Shown piece after piece: positions 11,215 through 22,344 of a DNA stretch of 64,000 bases (positions are counted from its first letter, which is position 1; each line of letters begins with the position of its first letter). The translations under genes and the position numbers were made by a program. The notes beneath the pieces were generated by a model. That model ran no database searches and was not told where the DNA came from. It saw only the letters and a program-made list of their open reading frames with translations. Source of the DNA: Phocoena phocoena (Eukaryota > Chordata > Mammalia > Artiodactyla > Phocoenidae); the NCBI RefSeq assembly GCF_963924675.1, contig NC_089239.1, positions 28,667,818 to 28,731,817 on the forward strand, given 5' to 3'.

Positions 11215-11660
11215 CTGTGAAAGTTTGTTAAACCAAAAGAATAATACTGGTGTAATAAACAGTACAACTCCATTTGTCCTGTTGGGTTGGTAATGACTTT
11301 CAAGCCTCGCCACCCCTCTTTCTGCTCCTCCCCACCTGCCCGTATCTCAGCAAGCTAATAAGAAAACGCTGGTTTTCCTCTTCCTTTGGCGCTGCAGGAC
11401 ATCAAATTGTGCAAACTCAGCCCCCATGTGGAAACCCTCCTTCCAGCCCCACCCTTTAACCACCATAAAAGTCCAAGCCAGTCCCTTTTCCCTGCTCTCT
11501 CAAGCCATTTCAGACCAGTTTAGAAGCTCAATGTGTTCTCACAAGAAAGACTTAACATGTAAATAATAAATATCTTGTCCCACGTGTGACATCATTGGTC
11601 TCCATATCCAAATCGAACCTGAGGAGTGGGGTTTATTCTATTATGTGGAGTAACCACAAC
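11215..11660 (+). repeat. possible solo LTR of an endogenous retrovirus
   Basis: The organisation is LTR-like: a C-rich stretch, a TATA-like 'ccataaaagtcc' near 11464, then about 90 bases later a poly(A)-signal-like 'aataaatatcttgtcc' at about 11566, and a downstream 'gtggggtttattc' segment. The boundaries are approximate and I could not find a target duplication. It could instead be unique DNA with a chance TATA and AATAAA. Confidence 0.45.
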
Positions 11661-11789
11661 AACTGGACAAAAGGATTTTATAATAATAAAAATTATAGTA
11701 ATAATAATACAATATTTGAATAATCAAACATAAGAAGACAAAAGGAGATGTAAGTCAATAAAGATTGTTACTAATCTGTTTTCCGTTAC

Positions 11790-11885
11790 TATAATTATAG
11801 TAAAACTTACCAGTTGCTTAGCTTAAATATGTGTAGTTTAATGTATATCAATTATACTTCAGTAAAGCTATTAAAAAGATTGTCA
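11790..11885 (+). repeat. old L1 3' UTR end
   Basis: 'tatatcaattatacttcagt' followed by 'aaagctattaaaaag' is the usual last part of L1M 3' UTRs. Confidence 0.6.
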
Positions 11886-12117
11886 GACTAGATTAATAAA
11901 ATCCAATTATATAATATTTATAAGATATACTTTTAGACATAAAGATAGAAAAATTTAAAGTAAAGGTATGTAATGGTATATCATGCAATGTCTAACCAGA
12001 AAGAGATATCTGATGTGGCTATAATAGTATTAGACAGAAAAAATACTTAATGCAAAAAGCATTAAGGTAGATAATGAAAATAATGTTAAGTGGCTCAAAT
12101 TAAATAGATATATGTAA

Positions 12118-12150
12118 AATTTATATATATATATATATGTATATAGGTAT
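12118..12150. repeat. (TA)n microsatellite, short
   Basis: 'tatatatatatatat' interrupted by G. It lies in a strongly AT-rich stretch. Confidence 0.8.
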
Positions 12151-12169
12151 AGCTCAGTTATAAGTATGG

Positions 12170-13912
12170 ACCCCTAATAATGTAACTACAATATATAGAA
12201 AACTGAAAGAAATTAAAAAAATAGACAATCCTAGTATTATATTTGGAATTTTTAACACACATCTCCAGTCACTGATAGAAGAGCAGACAAAAATTATTCA
12301 TACTATAAAAGATTTAAACATAAAGAGTAACTTGAATTAATTGACATATATATAAGGGCTACATCCTACAACTGCAGCATATAAATTCTTTTAATGTGTA
12401 AATAAAATATTTACCAAAATAGACTGGGTATCTGACAACAAAGCCAAGGCCCATATATTTTAATTATTTAAATAATTCAGTGATTTTTTTAACTTCTGTA
12501 GAATTAAATTAAAATCAAGAATATTAAGGTAACTAGAAAATCAACAGATGATTGCAAGTCAACTAAGTAATAATGAGTACATGACAAACAGTCAAGCAGT
12601 GGCTTAGAAGATAATGTATAGCTTAAATTGCATATAATGGTAAAGAAAATTTTAAAATGCTTAAAATAAAGAATCTTGGCTTTCAGCTAAGGAGCTAGAA
12701 AAATAACAGCAAATTAAATACACAGAAATTAGATGGATAAAATTAATACAAATAAAGGAAGAAAAAAGAAAATAGAAAACAGACATAGAATAGAAGCAAA
12801 ATCCAATACAGACAGAAATTTATTCTTTGAAAATATTAATAAACTTAATAAACCACTAGCATAAGTAATCCAAAAAATATTAAAAGGCAAACAATCATTA
12901 CAAATAGCAAGACTGAAAGAAAGATCTCTACTACAGACCCTATGGACAGTCGAATGGTAATGGGATTATTATAAAGAACTTTATGACAATAAATGTGAAT
13001 ATTTTGATGAAATTTTCAGATCCTTTGAAAAATAAACATAAAAACTGACACAAGAAGAAATATAAAACATGAATGACCTATATCTTTAAGGAAACTGAAT
13101 CCTTAATCAGTAACCTTTTGATAAAGAAAACTGCAGTCTCAAAAATATATGAGAGAAATAATACCAATTTTGCATGAAAACTGCGGAGGACAGTAAGCAG
13201 AGGGAAGATTTTCAAACATATTTTACAAGACCAGTAGAAGCTTTATATCAAAATCTCATAAGACATTCCAATTAAGGGAAATAAACAACCAATGTCTCTC
13301 ATGAACATGGATACAAGAATACTAAGCAAAATGTTAGCAAATGTAATCCAATTACATATATAATAATGGAAAAAAGTAATAAGATTCATTCCAAAAATAT
13401 AGAGATGATTTAATATATTTGAAAATAATGAATATAATTAATTCATCACATTAATAGAATAAAGGACATAACGATCACTTTAATAGATATAAAAACATTT
13501 CATAAATTAAAAAAATTCTTAGTTAAATTTGTAGCAAATCAGGAATAGAAGGGGATATTCTCGTCTAATAAAGAACATGCTATAAAAGCTATAGGTAACA
13601 TAATATCTAATGATAAAGTTTTGAAAGCTTTTCCCTTACAGTTGAGTATAAACATGGATGAGTACTATCACCGTTTCAATCCAACATTGTACAGAAGCCC
13701 CTAGCTAATGTAATAATGCACATGTACTTAATGTGATTCCTGGAAACAAAGTCAGCAGAAAAATAATCAACTTTATTTCTATATGCTAGCAAGACAGAGG
13801 AAGGCAAAACAAAATATAATTTATGATAGTATTTAAAAAATCAAATATCTAGAAATAAATCAACTAAATTGTTTGTAAGACTCACACGCCATAAACTGCA
13901 AAATGCTCTTGA
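12170..13912 (+). repeat. decayed L1M ORF2 region
   Basis: Scattered blocks of sense L1 ORF2 are visible in the right order: the endonuclease-linker-like 'ctttgaaaatattaataaac', 'ggaaataaacaaccaatg', a 'ggatacaagaatactaagca' block, and near the end 'tatctagaaataaatcaact'. Stops occur in every frame. Divergence is much higher than in the L1 at 1464-6266, so this is an ancient insertion. Confidence 0.7.
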
Positions 13913-13913
13913 G

Positions 13914-14237
13914 TGAGAACAATGGAATATTAGTCATTACAAAAGAAAAAGAATCTTGCCATTTGCAACAACATGGATGGACGGACATAGGGGGCATTAT
14001 GCTAACTGAAAAAAGTCAGAGAGAGAAAGATAAATACTGTAAAATTTCACTTATATGTGGAATCTAAAAGAGAACGCAAATGAATAAACATAACAAAACA
14101 GAAACAGACTCACAGACACAGAGAATAAACAGATGGTTTCCAGAGGGGAGGGGAGATTAAGAGGTACGAACTTCCAGTTGCAAAATGAATGAGTCATGGG
14201 TATCAAATGTACGGTGTGGGTAATACAGTCATCAATA
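13914..14237 (+). repeat. L1 3' end, left part (split by mariner)
   Basis: Sense phrases 'aatggaatattagtcattac', 'caacaacatggatgg', 'ttcacttatatgtggaatct' and 'agatggtttccagagg' give the ORF2 end and 3' UTR of an L1. The sequence is cut at the TA where the mariner sits and resumes at 15533. Confidence 0.8.
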
Positions 14238-14239
14238 TA

Positions 14240-15530
14240 CTGGGTTGGCCAAAAAGTGCCTTTGGTTTTTTTAAGTAAAAATAAAAGACACATTTTTCAT
14301 TTTCACCAAGAACTTTATTGAACAATGTATTCACCCTTTTGTTCCATTACCTTCTGCCATTTTTCAGGCAACTTCATAATTCCATCTTCCCAAAACTTCT
14401 TATCTTTTTGAGCAAAGAACACTTCCAAGGTGCCTTTTACAGTCTGCCAGGGAATTGAAATTTTTTCCATTAAGAGAATTTTGTAAAGACCTAAATAAAT
14501 GAAAATCTGAAGGTGCAATGTCTGGTGAATAAGGCGGATGAATCAAAACTTCCCAGCCAAGCTGTAACAGTCTTTGCCTGGTCATCACAGAAACATGCGG
14601 TCTTGCGTTATCCTGATGGAAGATTATGCATTTTCTGTTGACTAATTCCGGATGCTTTTCATCGAGTGCTGCTTTCAGTTGGCTAATTGGGAGCAGTACT
14701 TGCTGGAATTAATCCTCTGGTTTTCAGGAAGGAGCTTATAATAGAGGACTGCCTTCCAATCCCACCATATATACAACATCACCTTCTTTGGATGAAGAGC
14801 GGCCTTTGGTGTGGTTGGTGGTGGTTCATTTCACTTGCCTCACAATCTCTTCCGTTCCACGTTATTGCACAGCATCCACTTTTCATCACCTGTCACAGGT
14901 TGTTTCACAAATGGAACATTTTCATTACATTAAGTAGAGAATCGCATGCAGAAACCATGGTCAAAAAGGATTTTTTTGCTTAACTTATGTGGAACCCAAA
15001 CATCAAAGCGATTCACATAACCAAGTTGGTGCAAATGACTTTCAAGGCTTGATTTGGATACTCTGAGAAAGTCGGCTATCTCCCGCGTGGTATAATGCTC
15101 ATTGTTCTCAAGGAATGTCTCCATTTGATCGCTATCAACGTCAACTGGTCTACCCGACTGTGGAGCATCATCATATCTAGCAAGAAATCTCCAGCACAAA
15201 ACTTCGCAGACCACTTTTGACATGTTCGATCAGTCATAGCACCTTCTCCATACACTGCACAAATCTTTTTTTGCATTTCAGTTGTGTTCTTACATTTCTT
15301 GAAGTAATAAAGCATAATATGCCAAAAATGTCACTTTTTTCTTCCATCTTCAATATTAAAATGGCTACACAAAAATTCACCAATTTTGATAAGTCTTCTT
15401 TTAAGTGCACACTGATGTGACAGCTGTCACATACAATCTAACAAAAATTTTTTGAATTAAGTTAAAGACAAGTAAGTGCTACTTGAGCCATCTTAGGGAA
15501 AAAAACAATGGAAACTTTTGGCCAACCCAA
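14240..15530 (-). mobile_element. full-length mariner DNA transposon (inactive)
   Basis: Terminal inverted repeats close the element: it starts 'ctgggttggccaaaaagt' and the reverse complement of its end reads 'ttgggttggccaaaag'. TA dinucleotides at 14238-14239 and 15531-15532 are the expected target duplication of the Tc1/mariner superfamily. The length (1,291 bp) is that of a complete mariner. The transposase runs on the minus strand and is broken. It interrupts an L1 3' end, so it arrived after that L1. Confidence 0.95.
14312..15318 (-). pseudogene. mariner transposase (frameshifted)
   Basis: Pieces in at least two registers cover the whole protein. The N-terminal DNA-binding part reads 'KKICAVYGEGAMTDRTCQKW' in one frame (15315-15076). 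It continues in another as 'YTTREIADFLRVSKSSLESH' and 'LGYVNRFDVWVPHKLSKK' (15223-14930), the second helix-turn-helix and linker. The catalytic core is recognisable from 'TGDEKW' near 14890, 'DNARPH' near 14605 and 'HPPYSPDIAPSDFHLF' (14400-14588), the blocks that hold the three acidic residues of the D,D34D triad. The C-terminus ends in 14315-14518. Frameshifts and stops separate the pieces, so no active enzyme can be made. Confidence 0.92.
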
Positions 15531-15532
15531 TA

Positions 15533-15672
15533 TAATATGTTTGTATGGTGACAGATGGTAACCAGACTTATCTTGGTGATAATTTTGAAATGTATAGAAA
15601 TATCAAAACACTATATTGTGTAACAGGAACTAACATAGTTTCTGTAGGTCAATTATACTTCAAAAGCAATCA
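15533..15672 (+). repeat. L1 3' end, right part (after the mariner)
   Basis: 'gtatggtgacagatggtaac', 'cttggtgataattttg' and 'ggtcaattatacttcaa' continue the 3' UTR begun at 13914. Removing the mariner and one TA restores the normal order. Confidence 0.8.
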
Positions 15673-15679
15673 ATCAAAC

Positions 15680-16065
15680 AAACTCATAGATAAGTAGATC
15701 AGATTTACGGTTATCAGAAGTGGGGGCAATAGGGGAAGGGGGATTGCATGAAGACAGTCAAAAGGTCCAAAATTCCAGTTATAAGATAAACAAGTACTAG
15801 GGACATAATGTATAATATGACAAACATAATCAGCATTTCTCTATGTTATATATGAAAGTCGTTAAGAAAGTAAATTCTAAGAGTTCTCATCAGAAGAAAA
15901 AAAATTTATTTCTCTATTTCTTTTATTTTGTATCTATATGAGACACTGGATGTTCACCTGACTTGTGATAATCATTTCATGACGTATGTAAGTCAAATCA
16001 TTACGCTGTACACCTTAAACTTATACAGTGCTGTATGTCCAATGATGGACATAGAATAAAACTGG
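15680..16065 (+). repeat. second L1 3' end
   Basis: A separate 3' UTR copy: 'aactcatagataagtagatc', then 'gggggcaataggggaagg', and after a T-rich patch 'cattacgctgtacacctta' and 'aacttatacagtgctgtatg'. It follows the first tail directly, so two L1 tails lie head to tail here. Confidence 0.65.
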
Positions 16066-16074
16066 AAGATAAAA

Positions 16075-17760
16075 GATCAAACATCTAGAAAAAAATCAAC
16101 TAAAGCGTGCGCAAAACTCCTACACTGTAATTTGCAAAATGTACTTGCGAGAGATTTAAGAACACCTAAATCAATAGAGTGATGTCGTTTTCATAGACCA
16201 GAAAACTCGATATACATCAATCCTTCCAAACTTACTGTCAGATTCAGTGCAATGTCATTCAAATCACGAGGATCTGAGTACATTAACTTTCTTACTGTAA
16301 AGTTCATACAGAATCACAAAGACCCAAGGAGAGCTACAGGTAGCCTTAAGTTGGAAGCTACAGGTCTTACGCTACCAAATCTTCTACCAGATGATAAGAC
16401 AGTACAGCTTTCTGGAAAGCCCCAGAGCGGGAGAGAGTTTGCCATTGACAAATAGACTAGGGGACAGAATAGAGGGTCCAGAAAGAGATTCACTCACATA
16501 AGATAACATGATTTCAGAAAGGCATAACTTCATATCCGTTCAGAAAGCATGGTCTTCTCAATTAATGGCACTGAATCACTTGCATAATTGTTTAGAAAAT
16601 TAACAAAATTTAACTTGAGATGGAGCATGTATGTAAAAGTGAGAGATAGAGTTTTAGAGCTTCTAGAAGAAAACCGAAGAGAATCACTTCGTGATTAAGG
16701 TAGATTTATTAAACAGAATTCAAAAAGCACTTTGCATAAAATAAAAATTGGATACTTTTACTTTAAAAATAAAGACTTTCACCCATACAAATGTCATATA
16801 GTAAGTAAAAAGTCAGGCCCCAGATGGGATAATATATTTGTAACATATTTATTTAATAGACTCACATCCATCAAAATATAGAACTATTTCAAATCAATTA
16901 TAAAAAGAGAGAAACTAATTAAGATTGGGTAAAATGCTTTACAAAGGAGAATATCAAAATATCCATTCACATATGAAACATGGTTAAACATCATTATTCA
17001 TAAGACAAATGGAAATTAAAAATAACAATGAGATACCCATTAATCCTACCACAACTGCTGAAATTTAGAAGACTGGCAGTACCAAGGCTGCAGAACAACG
17101 GGAACCTTCAGACATTTCTGATGTGAGATGAGTAGTTAGAAGCATTTGGAAAATTGTGAGCAATGTCTACTAAAACACTAAGTATTAGCATAACCTACAG
17201 ATCAGCAATTTCACTCCTGGCTATGTGATACATGACAAATGATTACATCCATGAAAATGCAAGATGTACAAAGGACGAGAATTCTCATACTAGCTTTATT
17301 TGTCATGGCCCCAAACTGGAAATAATCCAAACAATGACCAATGGTAGAACAGCAAATCATGGGACAGTCATACAATGGAATAGCAGAGTAATATACTAAA
17401 GCATAGAACAACATGGATGTATCTCGTAGGTATACTACTGAGTAAAATAAGTAAGATACAGAGTGCATACCATGTGCTTTTACTCATATATAGCCCAAGA
17501 ACAGAAAGAACTAATCTACCGTAACAGGAGTAAGAGTGATGCCCCATGACACCCACGGGGAGGTTGTACTGAGTGGGTGTGGGTGTGAGGGAGCTTTCCT
17601 GGGGGCTGGAATTGCCCCATGTTTGGCCTGAGTGGTGATTATAAAAGTCAATACCTGTGTGTAAAAATGGCTGAGCTGTACACCTAATTATGATAAGGGC
17701 ATCTGCTGTCAATGATTCCCCAACTTAAAACATGGAACTTTTAAAAAAACTTAGTGTGCA
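16075..17760 (+). repeat. decayed L1M, ORF2 C-terminal region and 3' end
   Basis: The sense ORF2 order is again present: 'aaaatcaactaaagcg', 'gatttaagaacacctaaa', a block like 'ccaaggagagctacagg', 'taacaatgagatacccat', and the tail with 'tagaacaacatggatgtatc' and 'ggctgagctgtacacctaat'. Its first 75 bases resemble the last 75 of the relic at 12170-13912. No frame longer than about 110 codons survives and those are mostly antisense. Confidence 0.65.
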
Positions 17761-17769
17761 ATACTGAAC

Positions 17770-17895
17770 AACCTATTTAAATTCCCTCAGACGTGACTCT
17801 TTCACGTGCAAAATGAGATAATACCAACCAAAATATGAGATTATTACAAATATTCAATATTAAATGAGTTAATGAATCACACAATGCATTATGTA
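17770..17895 (+). repeat. possible MIR fragment
   Basis: 'cacgtgcaaaatgagataat' followed by 'attaaatgagttaatgaatc' resembles the MIR core and 3' part. It is degenerate. Confidence 0.5.
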
Positions 17896-17899
17896 GGAA

Positions 17900-18190
17900 A
17901 CATGGTTTGCATTCCCATATGAAGCTAGCCTTCGATTTCTTCTCACTCCATTTAATTCATTTGTTGTCAGTCACACTGACGTCTTAACTCTATCTATTTA
18001 AATGCCCACGGAATACAAATTTCTAAACATCATATGCAACACAAAGCATGTATTTCTTCATTCATAAAAATAAAATGAAACATCCCAATTTGAGGGTGCA
18101 ATTGCTTTCATACCAGAAAAGGAACACAAAAATTTCAAGTAATAGGAAAACATTTTCAAAAAAAGGAATAGCAGGAATTTTAAAATTAAA
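17900..18190. other. AT-rich sequence, nothing recognised
   Basis: No repeat or coding feature that I can support. Confidence 0.35.
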
Positions 18191-18194
18191 CATG

Positions 18195-18428
18195 TTTTTA
18201 CATTTAATTTGCAACTGGGGGCAGTTTTTGCCTCCCCAGGGTAGACTGGGCAGTGTCTGGAGATATTTTCATTTGTTACAAGGCAGGTGTGCAACTGACA
18301 TCTGGTGGGTGGAGGCAAGAGATGCCGCTAAATATCTTATGATGCACAGGACAGACCCCACCAACAAAGACACGTTGGGCCAAAATGTCTATAGTGCCCA
18401 CATTAAGAACAATCTAAACCCTGGCTCA
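18195..18428 (+). repeat. MER20 (hAT-Charlie nonautonomous DNA transposon)
   Basis: The characteristic MER20 body is visible: a 'gcctccccagggtag' block, 'gcagtgtctggagatatttt', 'gacatctggtgggtggaggc', 'gatgccgctaaatatctta' and 'gcacaggacagacc'. Most of the roughly 220 bp is present. The open frame of 129 codons over it (18048-18437) is fortuitous. Confidence 0.85.
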
Positions 18429-18449
18429 GGACAATGAATATCTACTATT

Positions 18450-18950
18450 ACTGCCTGCAGACTCTGGCGGAAATCAGTCTCATCTTTCCCCAGACAGTTT
18501 TCACCATTGATAGATTTTGAAACTCCACATAGGTTTGGACCAAAATTTCTTACTCAAAATTATAAAATCCAAAACATTGTGATATCAGAATTCATATCAT
18601 CATGAATTGACTGGACATGTTTTGCTCTGAGGCCATTTATTGCCTTTATTTATCCAATATAATGTATGTCTGCCTTCCACTGTAGACATAATAATGCATG
18701 TGAATAAAGGGTACTGCCCCAGATGTTTTTGGGGGGTTATTAGAGTTTTATATGATATATACACTGTAGTGCTCTCTTGAAAGTCAAGAATCCTGAAAGG
18801 TCTCTATCCCCAAATGCTTAGGATAACGAAGTGTTGATCAGTATTAGATAAGGGCATTATAAGGAAATTAGAAAGCAGCATTTTTTCCCTTCTCCCAACC
18901 ACTCCACTTACGAGCAAACTAATTCTACATGGGTAATTTATCCCAGGTTT
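18450..18950. other. unassigned sequence, no gene seen
   Basis: No named repeat and no coding frame of note. Confidence 0.35.
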
Positions 18951-18959
18951 CTCACGTAA

Positions 18960-19110
18960 AAAACATAAATAATAATAACACCTAGGTAATAATAATAACA
19001 CCTACTTCGTAGGTAGAGTATTAAATGAGTGAATATTTAAAATGACCACAATAACTCCCAATATCTAGCTGGTGTTCAATGAATGACAGCTTTTCTATAC
19101 GTCTTTTCTC
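18960..19110 (+). repeat. MIR fragment
   Basis: 'aataataataacacctactt' followed by 'agagtattaaatgagtgaat' and 'agctggtgttcaatgaatga' is the MIR core plus 3' end. A short internal duplication of 'aataataataacacct' lies at the start. Confidence 0.65.
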
Positions 19111-19114
19111 TGTT

Positions 19115-19250
19115 ATTATTTATTATTATTTTATTAATAAATGAAATATATTGCTTTTTAATACTTGAATTGAGCACTCACAAATTAAGAAGTCTTTTTT
19201 AACTGACTATATATACATATCAATATATATGTTATATATATATATAAATA
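19115..19250. repeat. AT-rich simple sequence
   Basis: Runs of 'ttattatt' and 'tatatatatata', with no longer structure. Confidence 0.7.
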
Positions 19251-19254
19251 ATTA

Positions 19255-19850
19255 GAGATGATCTGGGCACACCACTTGGAAACCTGATTATATTACATCC
19301 TTACTTGAATCTACATGGTTAAAAGGTCAGAGTCACCTGCTAAAGGCATAGCAGCAGAAGCTCCAATCTGGAGCAAGGGCTCTACCGGGGTGCTTTTCAA
19401 GAATGGGGATTGACTGTGCATGAGGCAATAACGTGTATACTGTGGACACGGTACGCACTGCGTTCAACACCGATCACCTTCAATGCCTTTATGCAGCCAT
19501 CAAGAAAAATCTTCACATACGAATAAATGGGGGATTGCAAGTGAAGTTGCTGACAAGTCAGTGAGTCAACCTGGATAAGCATTCTGTACTTCTCATCCCT
19601 GCAGCTGTATGTTCTGGAATGTATGTACGGAATATCTCACTATTCCATAGTCCTTTGTTCCAATCCCCATGTGTTCTAGTGAAGGAGAATTATTTCTGCT
19701 TTGGAAGCATTAGCTCTTTTCAGTGAATAAGGGCAGTAATTTAGGACTAAGAGAACATATCATGGGTGTATTGTGTTTGTGTTTTCTCTAGTTAAAAACT
19801 TCCTAAGTATGGAAGAAACAAAGTTGAATAGGAATGTATACGGTGCAAAT
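19255..19850. other. unassigned sequence, no gene seen
   Basis: A 61-codon minus-strand frame at 19397-19582 has no recognisable features. Confidence 0.35.
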
Positions 19851-19852
19851 CA

Positions 19853-20158
19853 GACTCACAGAAACAGAAAACAAACTTATGGTTACCAAAGGGGATAGTG
19901 GGACGATGGAAGGAGGGAGATAAATGAGGAGTTTGGGATTAACAGATACACACTACTATATATAAAACAGATAAACAACAAGGACCTACTGTATAGTACA
20001 GGGAACTCTACTCAATATCCTGCAATAACCTTCAATGGAAAAGAATCTGAAAAAGTATATACACACACATATGTATACATATGTATAACTGAATCACTTT
20101 GCTTTACACTTGAAACTAACACAACATTGTAAATTAACTATACTTCAATTAAAAGATA
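19853..20158 (+). mobile_element. L1 3' end (cetartiodactyl-type), 5'-truncated
   Basis: It has the full run of 3' UTR phrases of this L1 group: 'ttatggttaccaaagggg', 'gggattaacagatacacact', 'acaaggacctactgtatagt', 'aactgaatcactttgctt' and 'tatacttcaattaaaagata'. It is little diverged from the copy at 62813-63406. No clear target duplication was found. Confidence 0.85.
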
Positions 20159-20164
20159 GAGTTC

Positions 20165-20575
20165 AATGGAAAAAAAAGAAAGAATGTGTGCTGTGGTGCT
20201 GCACCCAGATTCCCTCTCACACTCACACTCCCCGACACTGAAAACATGAGCTGCTGACAGCTCACAGCTGCCTCTCCATGGAAAGTGCCTTCGGTAGCTT
20301 CACCCAAGATTACGTTTCCTCCGAGATGGTAGTCCACGCTGAGACCCAGCAAGGATAAATGGCCTGACCCCTTGCCTTAATTTGGGACCGTCCCAACTCC
20401 AGAGCTCCCTATAGGATTGGCTGAGCCCTCAGGTGCAAACGCAGGTCAGATCAACGCTCTCCCCCGCAATCTTGCCTTCCTCTCGCCCTTCCAGATGTTT
20501 CTCCCAAGAACATTCCCCAATAGACCTTCTGCTCACATTCTGTACTCAGAGTGAGAAACTCAAGCTGATACAAAA
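20165..20575. other. unassigned sequence, no gene seen
   Basis: GC-richer than its surroundings, but without a coding frame longer than 70 codons or a recognisable repeat. Confidence 0.35.
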
Positions 20576-20581
20576 AATTAT

Positions 20582-20695
20582 TTGATTTATTCAACAAATA
20601 TGTATTAAGTATCTACTGCACAATGCAATGTGCTGGGTCCTGGAGATATAATGACAAAAGAGATTAAACAATTTCCCAGATGAGGTAACTGTGCA
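20582..20695 (-). repeat. L2 3' end
   Basis: 'attcaacaaatatgtattaa', 'gtatctactgcacaatgcaa', 'gtgctgggtcctggagatat' and 'aatgacaaaagagatt' are the reverse complement of the L2 3' UTR. Confidence 0.75.
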
Positions 20696-20699
20696 CTGG

Positions 20700-22280
20700 T
20701 TTTTAACCAAGGGATGGATCGACCCATATTTGTACTTTCTTCCAAACACAAAATCCATTTCAAATGCCTTCTAAACTAAACATTAGGTATCGATTCCTAA
20801 ATTTGATATATCTTCAAGCTGGTGGTGGCAGGTGCGTGTGGAGGAGGGTGTCAGGATTTTAAGTGTTTTTTCTGAATGGTAAAAAGACACAGAACAGTAG
20901 AATTCTAACCTCGGCTCTCCTCTTAATTTTCTGTATAAATTAGTAAGTCACTTTGCCTTCTTAAGCGTCATTTTGCTATCGCAGAGAGAGGCTGTGAATT
21001 TATCTTTGAGATTAATATTAAATATTATTGAACTTCTATGCAATTAGCCACTGAGGTTTTCAGGTGGCCATAATGTAGGGGGAGACCAAGGGGACCCCAT
21101 CTGAGTGATCGGTGTGGGGAAAAGAGCTATAAGTAAGAACTGAGAGAGATACAGAAGAGCCAAGGAATTTAAGAAGTAATGAGAAGTATGAACTAAATTT
21201 CTAGGCACTTCAGTATTTAGACGTAATGTTCAGATTCTCTAGTTTTGTCCTTTTATTGCCTATGTGACAGCAGATGTTAAAATGAAAGACAAAAATAATT
21301 GGAGAATTAAAAGTGAGAATGAAGCTAGACTTATCAAACTGCACATGAATTTATGTGCTAGAAATAGCACTTCAATGAAGAACAAATAACATAAGAAAAT
21401 GTTACATTCAATGTTTTACTCCTGATTTATATGTGTTACACAAGCAGTATGCAACAATAAAAATAATGTTAAAATGTCAACTATCAACTTCCCTTAATTA
21501 CAGTTTTTCATTTTCTAACACACGTCATAGAAAATAATGGAATGATTGGTCTAACTCGAATATAAGGAAGAAATATTTTCAACACAACTAATTAGAATCT
21601 TGTAGCATCTCTCTTGTCAAAGGCATTGATTTGTTTACGATATTCTTCTTTCATTTCTTCTCCAGTGCTTGCTCATGAGTGAATCACATTCCCACATTTT
21701 TATTTCATGAGACAGTAAATCTTAGCATCAAGTTTGTGGTTTGTTCTTACGAAAGAGAGTATATGGATCTAAGACCTTGTCCAAACATCAAGAATGTAAC
21801 CTGCACCTACACTGTCAACTTTTAAAAGTGTGCCTTCTTTATATATTTGATTTGGTATAAGATGACCCTTAAGAAAACGTGGGAGACATATAAACCTGAC
21901 TCAGAAGACTCCGTAAATCGACTCTCCCTACTTCCTAGGAAACCACTTTGGAGTAGATGCCTTTTAATCAGCTAGGCTCCATATGGAACAATGGAACCCA
22001 GGCCAGCTTATTCCATGGAGAAAATTGATACAGCTGGTATATTTAGTGGAAGAGCTAAAAACAGGAAAAAAGTGAAGCAAAACAGAAATGAAAAGTGGGA
22101 GGGGTACCCTGGTAATGCAGGGGGCACGGAGAGAAACTGGCTTCTGCAGAGGGCAGGAGCTGAGTGGCCTGGCCAGCACTGTGATCTTGAAGAAAAGGCT
22201 GCCAGGTGGGAGCGAGGACCCTAGAAGGAGGAGCTGACTGATGGGAGTGGAAACCAGTGAGGAGAGCCATCACCTCCAGA
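20700..22280. other. unassigned sequence, no gene seen
   Basis: A weak MIR-like stretch may lie at 20930-21000. The remainder has no named repeat. Overlapping frames at 21964-22351 on both strands carry no recognisable domain. Confidence 0.35.
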
Positions 22281-22282
22281 AA

Positions 22283-22342
22283 TACTATGAGAGACAGAGA
22301 TAGAGAGACAGAGAGAGACAGAGAGGGAGGGAGAAAGAGGGG
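22283..22342. repeat. GA-rich purine tract
   Basis: An almost pure purine run on the plus strand made of GAGACA and GAGAGA units. The minus-strand open frame over it (a Ser/Leu-rich peptide) is an artefact of the repeat. Confidence 0.9.
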
Positions 22343-22344
22343 TA

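Noticed and set aside
11464..11475. TATA-like motif as a host gene promoter
   Set aside because: It fits better as part of an LTR-like unit. No downstream exon is visible.
18048..18437. 129-codon frame that could be a small gene
   Set aside because: It covers the MER20 element and has no conserved protein feature.
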